In this document: positions 15,429-23,400 of the stretch, one piece after another | How the letters are laid out: each line of letters starts with the position of its first letter | Position numbering within the stretch: position 1 is the first letter of the stretch | Assembly: GCA_030525685.1 (NCBI GenBank) | Contig: JAUNEG010000006.1 | Location: forward strand, 30,786-94,785 | Reading direction: 5' to 3' | DNA: 64,000 nucleotides | From: Atopobiaceae bacterium | GTDB lineage: Bacteria; Actinomycetota; Coriobacteriia; Coriobacteriales; Atopobiaceae | Notes under the pieces: generated by a model | The model's database searches: none | The model's input: the letters and a program-made list of their open reading frames with translations, nothing else | Told to the model about the DNA's origin: nothing | Program-made: the position numbers and the translations under genes

Positions 15429-16843
15429 GCGCGATGACGGACATCCCCCAGGCGGTCTCCCGGGCGGCGGGCCTGCGCCCCGAGGACGCCGACCTGGTGC
15501 GCGAGCTCCTCGACACGTGGCGCCGCAAGCGGCCTCGCAACCTCCTGCGCAGCCGCTACTACGAGATGCACCAGCGGCCGCGCGAGCTCGGCATATCGGT
15601 GCCGCCCCACCTGCGCACGCTCGAGCAGGTGGTGGGCTGGCCCGCAAAGGCGGTGGACGCCCTGGTGGCGCGCAGCCAGTTCGACGGCTACGTGTCCGAC
15701 GACTCGGGTACCGAGTCCGAGCTCAGGCGCATCGTGGCCGCCAACGGCCTGCGGTGCGCCTACCGCAAGGCGGCCACCTCCGAGTGCAAGCACTCGTGCG
15801 CCTTCGCCACGGTGACCGCGGGCGCCTCCGGCCCCGAGGTCCGGTTCCACCCGGCCACGAGCTCGGCGGCCCTGTGGGACTTCTCCCGCAACCGCATCCG
15901 GGCGGGCCTCGTGGTCATGGACTACGGGCGCGGCGCCGGCAGGCCCCACCTGCCCACGTGGGTGGACGTCTTCACGGACTCCGCGGTCATCGTCATCACG
16001 CGCGGGCGCGCGGGTTGGCGCGCCGAGTACCTGTGGCACTCCATGGGGCGCTGCCTCATGGAGTCGCTCGCCTACTCGGCCACTCTGGAGCGCCCGTTCG
16101 GCAAGTCCCGCATCACGCGCGCCGTCATGAACATCACCGACGACGCGATGCGCGAGAGCGTGCGCTCGGAGATCTCCGCCGAGTTCTTCACGAGCCCGCA
16201 GAAGTACCTCCTGGGCGCCGACAAGGAGGCGCTGGGGGACCAGACGAAGTGGGACGCCTACATCGGCAACATCTTCTCGGTGTCCCGCGACGAGGACAAC
16301 AACGTCCCGACCTTCGGGCAGCTCTCCCAGGGCAGCATGCAGCCCCACGTGGACTACATGCGCCAGCTCGCCGCGCGCTTCTCGGGCGAGACGAACGTCC
16401 CGGTGTCCAGCCTGGGCGTGGTCTCGGACAACCCGAGCAGCGCCGAGGCGATCTACGCCGCAAAGGAGGACATGGTCATCGACGCGCAGAACCTCAACGC
16501 AGACAACGGCGAGGCGCTGCGCAACGTGGCCTACATGGCGCTGGCCGTGTCGCGCGGCACCGACTACGCCACCGAGGTCGCCCGCGCGGGCGTCCAGGCG
16601 AAGTTCCGCAACCCTGCCACGCCCTCCGTGGTCTCCCAGGCCGACGCCTGGCTCAAGATCGCGCGGATCGCGCCCTACGTGGCCGAGTCCGACGTCCTGC
16701 TCGAGGAGCTGGGGCTTGGGGACGACCAGATCCAGCGCCTGCGGAGCGCCCGGGCGCGCTCGCAGTCGCGGGCCATCCTCGCCCAGGCGACGCAGACGGC
16801 CGGTCTCTCGCTCGGGCAGACCGGGGGTGGTGAGACGACGTGA
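15425..16843 (+). CDS. Portal protein (SPP1 gp6-like)
   Basis: The 472-residue protein lies between terminase and MuF genes. Sequence such as LGVVSDNPSSAEAIYAAKED and the C-terminal helical segment fit phage portal proteins of the SPP1 gp6 family. The start is GTG 15425 or ATG 15434. It forms the dodecameric DNA channel of the capsid vertex. Confidence 0.87.
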   Translation: MSAMTDIPQAVSRAAGLRPEDADLVRELLDTWRRKRPRNLLRSRYYEMHQRPRELGISVPPHLRTLEQVVGWPAKAVDALVARSQFDGYVSDDSGTESELRRIVAANGLRCAYRKAATSECKHSCAFATVTAGASGPEVRFHPATSSAALWDFSRNRIRAGLVVMDYGRGAGRPHLPTWVDVFTDSAVIVITRGRAGWRAEYLWHSMGRCLMESLAYSATLERPFGKSRITRAVMNITDDAMRESVRSEISAEFFTSPQKYLLGADKEALGDQTKWDAYIGNIFSVSRDEDNNVPTFGQLSQGSMQPHVDYMRQLAARFSGETNVPVSSLGVVSDNPSSAEAIYAAKEDMVIDAQNLNADNGEALRNVAYMALAVSRGTDYATEVARAGVQAKFRNPATPSVVSQADAWLKIARIAPYVAESDVLLEELGLGDDQIQRLRSARARSQSRAILAQATQTAGLSLGQTGGGETT

Positions 16844-18117
16844 TCAGCCGCGCGGACTTCGACGCCTACGGGCGCGCGGTCTCGGCCATCACGGACGCGG
16901 CTTCGGAGGAGTGCGAGCGACAGGTCATGACGTGGTGCCGGGCCCACCCGGACGCCACGGTGGCGGAGGCGCGCGAGGCGGCCCGCGAGATCATGGACGG
17001 CCTCGCCCAGGTCTACGACGAGGCCTCCGCCTCGCTCGCCGCCGAGTGGTACGACGCCCAGGCCTCGGCCGCGGGCGCGCGCCTGCCGGAGGCCGTGACC
17101 GTGACCACCTACTCACCCGAGCAGGTGGAGCGCGTCGCCCGCTACCAGGCGGCGAAGCTCGTCGCCGGCGACGTGGAGGGGTTCGCCCGCGCGTGCGGGG
17201 AGTACCTCGAGAACGGCGTGAGGCGCAGCCTCAACGAGACCGTGCTCGCCAACGCGAGGCGGGACCGCAAGAGCGGCGTGCGCTTCGCCCGCGTCCCCAC
17301 GGGCTCGGAGACCTGCACGTTCTGCGTGATGCTGGCGAGCCGCGGCGCGGTGTACGAGAGCCGCAAGACCGCCGGCGAGTTCGACCACTACCACCGCCGG
17401 TGCGACTGCAAGGTCGTGCCCGGCTTCGAGGACGACAAGTTCGCCGAGGTGGTCGAGGGCTACGACTGCAGGGCCTACTACGACCTCTGGAAGAAGCACG
17501 AGAAGCTGGACGCCTCGGGCATGCCCCAGCGCCAGATCAAGGCCGTCAAGGCCGCGTGGGCGGACGCCATGCTTCCGGCAAACGGCGGGCACATGGAGCC
17601 AGAGCGTCTGGCGGACCTCTTCGACGACGGCATGGGCTCCGCCGTCAGCGCCTTCCGCAAGGACAGGACCATGGAGGGCTATGAGAGGACGGTCGGCCGC
17701 TTCCTCGAGGAGGTCGGCAGGGCCTACGGGGTCGAGCTGTCCGGCGAGCACTACGTCAACAGGAAGCACAGGGTGGTCGGCGCCGCCCCAGACGGTGATG
17801 AGATCTGGGTGATTACTCGACTTGGCAGAGGCGGACAGTTCATCTACGCGACCCACGAGAACAAGAGCCCGGACTTCAGGGACGGAGAGTGGCTGCTGGA
17901 GATCAAGACTCCAAAGTCGGAGAGGAAGCTTAACAACCTATTGGTCGAGGCGTCGAGCAAGTTCGCCACATACCCCGAGCGGGAGAAGAGGGCCATCCTG
18001 AGCCTTCTTCGGCTTCCAGACTCGGGTGACGCTGCCAGGGACGCTGCGAGCCGCTTTGTCGACGACGGGACGTTCGACGAGGTTCTGGTCCTGACCAGAG
18101 AGGGGTTCGTCTCATAA
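16840..18117 (+). CDS. MuF-type minor capsid protein with C-terminal toxin-like nuclease domain
   Basis: The 425-residue protein has two parts. Residues 1-230 resemble phage minor head proteins next to the portal, with the motif TCTFCVMLASRG then HRRCDCKVVPGF. Residues about 310-425 are separate, lower in GC, and contain GDEIWVITRL, GEWLLEIKTPKSERKLNN and REKRAILSLL, a layout like CdiA C-terminal tRNase toxins (acidic residue, then ExK). MuF proteins with polymorphic toxin tails are known in temperate phages. No immunity gene is evident; a hairpin and a tRNA-Leu follow at once. Start ATG overlaps the portal stop. Confidence 0.82.
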   Translation: MISRADFDAYGRAVSAITDAASEECERQVMTWCRAHPDATVAEAREAAREIMDGLAQVYDEASASLAAEWYDAQASAAGARLPEAVTVTTYSPEQVERVARYQAAKLVAGDVEGFARACGEYLENGVRRSLNETVLANARRDRKSGVRFARVPTGSETCTFCVMLASRGAVYESRKTAGEFDHYHRRCDCKVVPGFEDDKFAEVVEGYDCRAYYDLWKKHEKLDASGMPQRQIKAVKAAWADAMLPANGGHMEPERLADLFDDGMGSAVSAFRKDRTMEGYERTVGRFLEEVGRAYGVELSGEHYVNRKHRVVGAAPDGDEIWVITRLGRGGQFIYATHENKSPDFRDGEWLLEIKTPKSERKLNNLLVEASSKFATYPEREKRAILSLLRLPDSGDAARDAASRFVDDGTFDEVLVLTREGFVS

Positions 18118-18122
18118 GAGAG

Positions 18123-18170
18123 GAGGACGATACTCTGCCCAGGTTCCTAACCCGGGGGGTGTTCGTCCTC
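18123..18170 (+). terminator. Hairpin after the MuF gene, possible terminator
   Basis: GAGGACGA (18123-18130) pairs with TCGTCCTC (18163-18170) around a 32-base loop that can fold further. There is no T run, so termination is uncertain. It may also be a processing signal ahead of the tRNA. Confidence 0.35.
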
Positions 18171-18190
18171 TATTGATAAGTATACCCAAC

Positions 18191-18277
18191 CGGGGCGTGG
18201 CGGAAACGGCAGACGCGCGTGTCTCAGGAGCACGCGGGCGTGCGCCCGTGCGGGTTCGAGTCCCGCCGCCCCGACCA
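18191..18277 (+). tRNA. tRNA-Leu (anticodon CAG), phage-encoded
   Basis: The acceptor is CGGGGCG/CGCCCCG, the anticodon stem CGTGT/GCACG has loop CTCAGGA giving CAG with G37, there is a long variable arm GGGCG/GCCC, the T stem is GCGGG/CCCGC, and the discriminator A is followed by encoded CCA. Long arm and anticodon agree on Leu. It sits inside the structural operon between the MuF-toxin gene and two zinc-ribbon genes. Confidence 0.9.
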
Positions 18278-18293
18278 TGAGGAAGGAACTGGA

Positions 18294-18521
18294 ATGAGCC
18301 TGATGATCCAGCGCTACATGGTGTGCGACCGGTGCCACAGGGACATCGAGGTCCCCGTGGGGGTGAGCTTCGATGAGGCCGCCCGCACGCGGGCCGGATG
18401 GAAGATCCTCGACGGCGAGCGGGCCCTCTGCCCGGACTGCTCGAGGGGCTACGAGACACTCCTCGCCCGTCACAGGGTCGAGGAGGAGGATTACGTCACG
18501 GGAAGGGGCATGCTGCGATGA
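18294..18521 (+). CDS. Small zinc-ribbon protein
   Basis: The 75 residues contain CDRCHRDIE at the start and CPDCSRGYE in the middle. ATG 18294 follows AAGGAACTGGA. It overlaps the next, similar gene by ATGA, so the two may be a duplicated pair. Confidence 0.62.
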   Translation: MSLMIQRYMVCDRCHRDIEVPVGVSFDEAARTRAGWKILDGERALCPDCSRGYETLLARHRVEEEDYVTGRGMLR

Positions 18522-18772
18522 CGCACCTGGCGAAGTCCGCCGTCTTCTGCAACGGCTGCGGCAGGCGGGCAGACCTCGACCCCTGTCGCCCCCTGCCCGA
18601 GACGTTCGCGCCCATCGCGACCTCCGGCACCCCGCTCGAGGGGTGGGTGAGGCTCGACGGCAACCGCCACCTCTGCCCGGATTGCGCGAGGGTCTACGAG
18701 GCGCGCCGGCGCGAGATGGAGGCGGAGCTCTCCGGGCTCTGCGCCATCGACGGATCCGAGTTCGAGCTCTAG
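18518..18772 (+). CDS. Small zinc-ribbon protein, paralogue of the preceding gene
   Basis: The 84 residues contain CNGCGRRAD and CPDCARVYEARR, with the same spacing and a GW(V/K) segment as in the upstream gene. Position between the MuF and scaffold genes is unusual; the function is unknown. Confidence 0.62.
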   Translation: MTHLAKSAVFCNGCGRRADLDPCRPLPETFAPIATSGTPLEGWVRLDGNRHLCPDCARVYEARRREMEAELSGLCAIDGSEFEL

Positions 18773-18802
18773 CGCGCCCGGGGGGCGAAGACACGGAAAC
18801 AG

Positions 18803-18827
18803 GGCCATCCGGGAGGGTGGCCTTTTT
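18803..18827 (+). terminator. Rho-independent terminator
   Basis: GGCCATCC/GGGTGGCC (one G-T pair, loop GGGA) is followed by TTTTT. It lies between the zinc-ribbon genes and the scaffold gene. Confidence 0.75.
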
Positions 18828-18945
18828 CATACCCGTGCGCGGCGGGGCAAGACCGCGCACGCACGCCGCCGGGAGCGGACAAGACCGGCTCGAGGACGCC
18901 CGAGCGGGCGGGAGACGCGGGGAACCGCGGGAAGGAAGGTACGAC

Positions 18946-19413
18946 ATGAGCTTCACCCCGATCCAGACCCAGGAGGAGTTCGACCGGGCCATCAAGGAGC
19001 GGATGGACCGCCTCAAGGGGCAGTACGCCGACTACGACGAGCTCAAGGCCAAGGCCGCCAAGTTCGACGAGGCCGAGGAGGCCCGCAAGAGAGAGCTGGA
19101 CAAGGCCAACGGGCGCATCGCCGAGCTGGAGGCCGCAGCAAGGGGCCGCGAGGAGGCCGACCGCCTCTCCGCTCTGCGCTCCAAGGTCGCCGAGGCGACC
19201 GGCGTGCCCGCAGAGCTCATCTCCGGCACCGACGAGGACTCCATGACCGAGAGCGCCGAGGCGATCTCCGCCTTCGCCAAGAGGACGGTCCCGCCCGCCC
19301 CGAACGTGGGCGGCGCCGGCGCCTTCGCCGGCGAGGGCGCCTCCGCGGGAGGCGCCGCCGAGGGCTTCGCCCGCGACCTCGACAGGGCCCTCTTCGGGGA
19401 GGGAAGCGAGTAA
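18946..19413 (+). CDS. Capsid scaffolding protein
   Basis: The 155-residue protein has a long charged coiled coil (about 30-85), then a Pro/Gly/Ala-rich linker and a short C-terminal helix (GFARDLDRALFGE). This is the usual form of scaffold proteins (DUF4355-like) encoded directly before the major capsid gene. ATG 18946 follows GAAGGAAGG. Confidence 0.8.
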   Translation: MSFTPIQTQEEFDRAIKERMDRLKGQYADYDELKAKAAKFDEAEEARKRELDKANGRIAELEAAARGREEADRLSALRSKVAEATGVPAELISGTDEDSMTESAEAISAFAKRTVPPAPNVGGAGAFAGEGASAGGAAEGFARDLDRALFGEGSE

Positions 19414-19446
19414 CCGACAAGGCCGAAAGGCAGGAAGGAGAGGCAC

Positions 19447-20334
19447 ATGCCCCTCATGCTCAGCGGCGGGAAGATCAAGCTCCCGCGCAGCGTCGTCACC
19501 GAGTACATCAACAAGGCCAAGGACAGCTCCACCATCGCGGCCCTCACGCCGAACGTCCCGCAGTCCTTCGCGGACGTGGACCACATGATCTTCGTGCCCT
19601 CCGCTGAGGCCGAGGTCGTGGAGGAGGGCGCCCCCAAGTCCAGCTACGACCAGGACCTGGGCGCCGTCACGGGCAAGCGCGTCAAGGTCGTCACCAACAC
19701 GCGCGTCTCAGACGAGCTCAAGTGGGCCGACGAGGACAACCGCCTGGAGATCATCTCCAACATCGTGAAGGACCAGAGCGAGGCCATCGGCCGCGCGCTC
19801 GACTACGTGATCTACCACGCGATCAACCCGCGCAAGGGCACCGCGCTCGCCGGCTACGACGCCCTCGCGGCGAAGGCCCAGCAGGTGACCGCGAGCGACG
19901 ACGAGCTCGACAACATCGACGCCCTCACCGACAAGCTCCTCGACTACGCCGTGAACGGCATCGCCGTCAGCCGCGCCTACGCCGCCGTTCTGCGCAAGCT
20001 CCGCGTGCCCGCGAGCGGCATGCGCCTCTTCCCGGAGATCCCGCTCTCCCTCGAGCTGGGCTCCCTCGACGGCATCCCCGCCGCGTGCTCCGGCACCGTC
20101 AACGGCCGCCTGGCACAGACCCCGACGAACGTCGAGGCGATCATGGGCGACTTCGGCCTCATCAAGTGGGGCTACGTGCGCGACGCCTTCTCCGAGGTCA
20201 TCGAGTACGGCGACCCGGACAACACCGGCGCGGACCTCAAGGGCAACAACCAGGTCTGCTACCGCACCGAGGCCGTGCTCGGCTACTCCGTGCTCGACTA
20301 CAGCGGCTTCGCGGTCCTCAAGAAGGTGGCGTAG
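19447..20334 (+). CDS. Major capsid protein
   Basis: The 295-residue protein follows the scaffold gene. The N-terminal arm, the segment VEEGAPKSSYDQDLGAVTGK and the C-terminal end YSGFAVLKKVA are typical of HK97-fold coat proteins (P22-coat-like group). ATG follows AAGGAGAGGCAC. Confidence 0.88.
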   Translation: MPLMLSGGKIKLPRSVVTEYINKAKDSSTIAALTPNVPQSFADVDHMIFVPSAEAEVVEEGAPKSSYDQDLGAVTGKRVKVVTNTRVSDELKWADEDNRLEIISNIVKDQSEAIGRALDYVIYHAINPRKGTALAGYDALAAKAQQVTASDDELDNIDALTDKLLDYAVNGIAVSRAYAAVLRKLRVPASGMRLFPEIPLSLELGSLDGIPAACSGTVNGRLAQTPTNVEAIMGDFGLIKWGYVRDAFSEVIEYGDPDNTGADLKGNNQVCYRTEAVLGYSVLDYSGFAVLKKVA

Positions 20335-20336
20335 CC

Positions 20337-20660
20337 ATGGCGGGTCTCGTGCAGAGGGTGATCGTCGAGCCCGACGCCAAGCCCTCGCCGCTCCTCCCCA
20401 TGCGCGTCTCCCTGGAGAATCCCGACGGCTCTCCCTACGAGGGCGGGGGCTCTGCCCCCGGGGCCGCGACCGCGACCCAGGCGGGCGTGGTCAAGATGGC
20501 CGCCTCCGTGGCGCAGGTCTCGGAGGCGGACGCCGCCCTGGCCGCCGACGAGGCGCCGACCAAGGCCGAGTTCGACGCCGCGGTCGCGCTCCTCAACTCC
20601 CTCAAGGCCACGGTCAACCAGGTGATCTCGGCGGAGACCTCCGCCGGGCAGATGGGCTAG
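20337..20660 (+). CDS. Head fibre-like protein
   Basis: The 107-residue protein has a beta N-terminus, a Gly/Ala linker and a segment TQAGVVKMAASVAQVSEADA with a C-terminal helix. It resembles small head-fibre/decorating proteins found after capsid genes. ATG is two bases after the capsid stop. Confidence 0.6.
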   Translation: MAGLVQRVIVEPDAKPSPLLPMRVSLENPDGSPYEGGGSAPGAATATQAGVVKMAASVAQVSEADAALAADEAPTKAEFDAAVALLNSLKATVNQVISAETSAGQMG

Positions 20661-20662
20661 CC

Positions 20663-21442
20663 GTGGGCGCCGACGGCGGGGGCGACGCCCCGCTCGCCAC
20701 GCTCGAGGGCTACGAGCGGCGCTACGGAGCGCCGACCGAGCCCGACCGGGTGAGCGCCCTGCTCGCCGACGCCTCCGACGCCCTGCTCTCCGAGTACGAG
20801 CTGTACTGGGGCGAGCCGTGGGCCGCGGGCGCCCACCCGGCGTTCGACCGCTCGGCCGAGGCCGTGTGCTGCGCGGTGGTCCGGCGCGCCGTGGCCACGG
20901 AGGGGTCCCTGCCGGGCGCGACGCAGCTCAGCCAGGGCGCCGGGGACTACACCGCCTCCGTCACGCTCGCGAGCCCGGGGGGCGACCTCTACGTCGGCAA
21001 GTCCGACCGCCGCCGCCTCGGGCTCGCGGGCTGCCGCGTGGGCAGCATCCGGCCCATGACGGCGGCGGACCGGGAGGGGGGAGCGATGACGTCGATGCCC
21101 GACCTCGGCCTCATCCGGGGCGAGACGGTCACCGTGCGAACGCCGGCAAAGGGCCACGACGAGCACATGGAGGAGGTCGTGACGTGGGAGGAGGCCGTCG
21201 TGGAGAACGTCGTGGTCACCCCCGGCGCGACCTCCGACGTGCTCGACACGGCGCGACCGGACGGCACGCGCGTGGCCTTCACGCTCGGCTTCCCAAAGAC
21301 CTTCGCGGAGCCGCTTCGTGGCTGTCACGTGCTCGTGCGCGGCATCGAGTGCGCCGTCATAGGAGACCCGCAGCCGTACACGGCCGAGAACACGCCGGGG
21401 GCGCACAACCTCACGGCCGAGGTGGCGAGGGTCGATGGCTAG
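20663..21442 (+). CDS. Head-tail connector fused in frame to a head-closure-like protein
   Basis: In this 259-residue frame residues 1-140 are helical with a connector/adaptor character (ATLEGYERRYGAP). From Met142 (ATG 21086) a beta-rich domain, GLIRGETVTVRTPAK, looks like a separate head-closure or stopper protein. A strong site, GGGAGGGGGGAGCG, precedes ATG 21086 in the same frame with no stop between, so either one fused protein or two products are made. These are normally separate genes. Confidence 0.65.
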   Translation: MGADGGGDAPLATLEGYERRYGAPTEPDRVSALLADASDALLSEYELYWGEPWAAGAHPAFDRSAEAVCCAVVRRAVATEGSLPGATQLSQGAGDYTASVTLASPGGDLYVGKSDRRRLGLAGCRVGSIRPMTAADREGGAMTSMPDLGLIRGETVTVRTPAKGHDEHMEEVVTWEEAVVENVVVTPGATSDVLDTARPDGTRVAFTLGFPKTFAEPLRGCHVLVRGIECAVIGDPQPYTAENTPGAHNLTAEVARVDG

Positions 21443-21713
21443 CGGGGTCCGCGTCAGGATCAACAGCTCAGGGGCGCGTGCCCTGCTGACGGACCCGGCC
21501 GTCGCGGCCGACCTCATGGCCCGCGCCGAAGCCATCGCCGGCAGCGCGTGCGCCAAGGCCTCACCCGACGAGATGAGGAACGACCCCTTCACCGCCGTGG
21601 ACGCATCGACGGCGGGCCGTGCGCGCGTGCGTGTGGTCACGTCGTCTCCGCACGGCATCAGGTCCCAGAACAGGGACAACACGCTCTTGAAGAGCGTGGA
21701 CGCGGGGAGGTGA
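21435..21713 (+). CDS. HK97 gp10-like tail/connector protein
   Basis: The 92 residues overlap the previous gene by 8 bp. There is a helical core with a basic C-terminal part (RVRVVTSSPHG). It is shorter than most gp10-family proteins. Assigned mainly by its position between head-closure and tail-terminator genes. Confidence 0.5.
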   Translation: MASGVRVRINSSGARALLTDPAVAADLMARAEAIAGSACAKASPDEMRNDPFTAVDASTAGRARVRVVTSSPHGIRSQNRDNTLLKSVDAGR

Positions 21714-21717
21714 GCGC

Positions 21718-22068
21718 ATGGACGCCGAGCGCGCCTGCGTGGACTACCTGAACGGCGCCGACGTGGGCGCGACCGCCTACTACGACGTGCCGAACCCGCG
21801 CCCGAGCCCCCTCGTGGTCGTGGAGCGCACCGGCGGCGGGAGGGGAGAGGGGGCGACGTCGCGACCCACCCTCGACGCGCAGTGCTGGGCGCCGACGCGC
21901 CGCGGGGCCGCCCTGCTCGCCCGGGCTGTGGAGGACGCGCTCCTCGACATGCCGGCGGGCGTCGCCGGGGTGACGCACGTGACCATCAGCTCGACCTTCC
22001 GGGACCGCGACCTAGAGAGCGGGACGCCCCGCTATCACGTGGTCTTCGAGATCTACAGCAACGTCTGA
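21718..22068 (+). CDS. Tail terminator/completion-like protein
   Basis: The 116 residues have an alpha-beta layout with YYDVPNPRPSPLVVVER at the front and a beta end, GTPRYHVVFEIYSNV. This is the form and position of tail terminator (gp17/DUF3168-type) proteins just before the major tail gene. Confidence 0.6.
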   Translation: MDAERACVDYLNGADVGATAYYDVPNPRPSPLVVVERTGGGRGEGATSRPTLDAQCWAPTRRGAALLARAVEDALLDMPAGVAGVTHVTISSTFRDRDLESGTPRYHVVFEIYSNV

Positions 22069-22072
22069 CACC

Positions 22073-22094
22073 GGCCCCGCGAGGGGCCTCTTTC
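22073..22094 (+). terminator. Hairpin terminator before the major tail gene
   Basis: GGCCCC/GGGGCC with loop GCGA is followed by TCTTTC. It is short and its T tract is weak, so partial termination is likely. Confidence 0.55.
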
Positions 22095-22110
22095 GTAAGG
22101 AGGGGCGATC

Positions 22111-22695
22111 ATGCCCGAGAGCAAGACCAACAACACCAAGAACGCGAGCTACGCGAAGTTCAAGAAGGGGGCCTACTTCTTCGTCGCGCCCTACGGGGCT
22201 CCCCTGCCGACCGACAACTCCACGGAGCTCGACGCCGCCTTCAAGAACATGGGCTTCATGGGGAACGGCGGCTTCGTCTTCTCCAGCAGCTCGAGCACCA
22301 ACACCGGCCGGGACGCCAACGGGGACGCCATCGCCACCTCCGCGGGCGAGGTCGAGAAGACGCTCCAGTGCGTCTTCCGCGAGCTCAAGGCGGCGGGCAT
22401 GAAGGTGGTCTACGGCCAGGACAACGTCACCGACGAGAACGGCGTCCTCACCGTCCACGACAAGGGGCCGAACTCCGAGGTCTACTCCGGAGTCATCGAG
22501 GCCCTGCTCGACGACGGCCGAAAGGACCGCAAGGTCATCCCGCAGATGGTGCCCAACCAGCTGGGCTCCGAAACCATGAGCTACACCGAGCTCGTGGGCA
22601 AGGACATGACCTTCGCCGTCCTGCTCGACGGAGAGCTGGGCGACTACTACGTTGACTACATCGACAGCACCGAGACCGCCGCGGCGGACGAGTAA
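22111..22695 (+). CDS. Major tail protein
   Basis: The 194-residue protein precedes the tail chaperone pair. The sequence is beta-rich, with a GFVFSSSSSTNTGRDANGD segment and SYTELVGKDMTFAVLLDGE near the end, as in siphovirus tube proteins. ATG follows AAGGAGGGGCG. Confidence 0.82.
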   Translation: MPESKTNNTKNASYAKFKKGAYFFVAPYGAPLPTDNSTELDAAFKNMGFMGNGGFVFSSSSSTNTGRDANGDAIATSAGEVEKTLQCVFRELKAAGMKVVYGQDNVTDENGVLTVHDKGPNSEVYSGVIEALLDDGRKDRKVIPQMVPNQLGSETMSYTELVGKDMTFAVLLDGELGDYYVDYIDSTETAAADE

Positions 22696-22705
22696 GGGGG
22701 AGGAC

Positions 22706-23002
22706 ATGGAGGAGAAGCCCAAGGGCACGACCGTCGAGGTGGACGGCATCGAGGTCACGGTGGCGCTCGACCCCGCGAACGACTACGAGCTCGTGGAGTG
22801 CGCCGTCATCGCGAACGACCCCGCGCGTACCGTCGAGGAGCAGAACCGCGCCTACGTCCGCCGCGTCCGCCTCATCCTCGGCGACGCCCACGACCGCGTG
22901 ATGCGCGAGCTGCGCGAGGCGCACGGCGGCGAGCTCGAGCCCGCCACCGTCGCCGACTTCGTGGCGCGCGTCACCGCGAGGGTGGCCGAGGCAAAAAACT
23001 AG
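22706..23002 (+). CDS. Tail assembly chaperone, short form (gpG-like)
   Basis: In this 98-residue protein an N-terminal beta segment is followed by helices (EEQNRAYVRRVRLILGD). It ends in AEAKN at TAG 23000. The last sense codons form a slippery sequence, so a fraction of ribosomes should make the extended form. Confidence 0.82.
   Translation: MEEKPKGTTVEVDGIEVTVALDPANDYELVECAVIANDPARTVEEQNRAYVRRVRLILGDAHDRVMRELREAHGGELEPATVADFVARVTARVAEAKN
22993..22999 (+). other. Programmed -1 frameshift site A AAA AAC
   Basis: In the zero frame GCA AAA AAC TAG, the heptamer A_AAA_AAC lies immediately before the stop. Slipping by -1 joins the short frame to the open frame that runs to 23397. This matches the conserved gpG/gpGT strategy of long-tailed phages. 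Confidence 0.88.
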
Positions 23003-23397
23003 CGGGTCTCGGCCGGGCCATCGCCCTCCACGAGGGCGAGGTCCGCGCCGACCTCATGCGCTTCTACGGCGTCTCGCTCGACGGGGCGGGGTCCGCCTAC
23101 TCGTGGAGGGACTGCGCGGCGATGGTGGCACACCTGCCCTCCGAGAGCGCGCTCAGGCGCGCGGAGGGCGACGGGTGGAGCGAGGCCGAGCGCCTGCTCG
23201 CCCTGATCGCCGACAACACCTCCGTCATCCGCTGGCAGCCGACCGACCACAACCTCCCGGGCAACGCCGAGCCGGCGAGGTGCCGCTCCCCGCGCGAGCG
23301 GGAGCTCGCGGCCGAGCGGGCGGCCGAGGACACATACACCGAGAAGGACATGGACGACATCGCCGAGATGCTCGGCATCCCCGAGGGCAGGAGGTAG
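22999..23397 (+). CDS. Tail assembly chaperone frameshift extension (gpT-like)
   Basis: These 132 residues are added after the -1 shift, giving a fusion of about 230 residues with the upstream frame. There is no start site of its own. The segment begins LAGLGRAIALHEGEVRADL and ends in DIAEMLGIPEGRR. It recruits tail protein to the tape measure in known systems. The next gene starts 3 bases later. Confidence 0.82.
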   Translation, partial: LAGLGRAIALHEGEVRADLMRFYGVSLDGAGSAYSWRDCAAMVAHLPSESALRRAEGDGWSEAERLLALIADNTSVIRWQPTDHNLPGNAEPARCRSPRERELAAERAAEDTYTEKDMDDIAEMLGIPEGRR

Positions 23398-23400
23398 CGC

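Noticed and set aside
18191..18277. tRNA-Leu as a UGA suppressor
   Set aside because: The anticodon loop CTCAGGA places CAG at 34-36; TCA would need a shifted loop that breaks the stem, and the long variable arm fits Leu.
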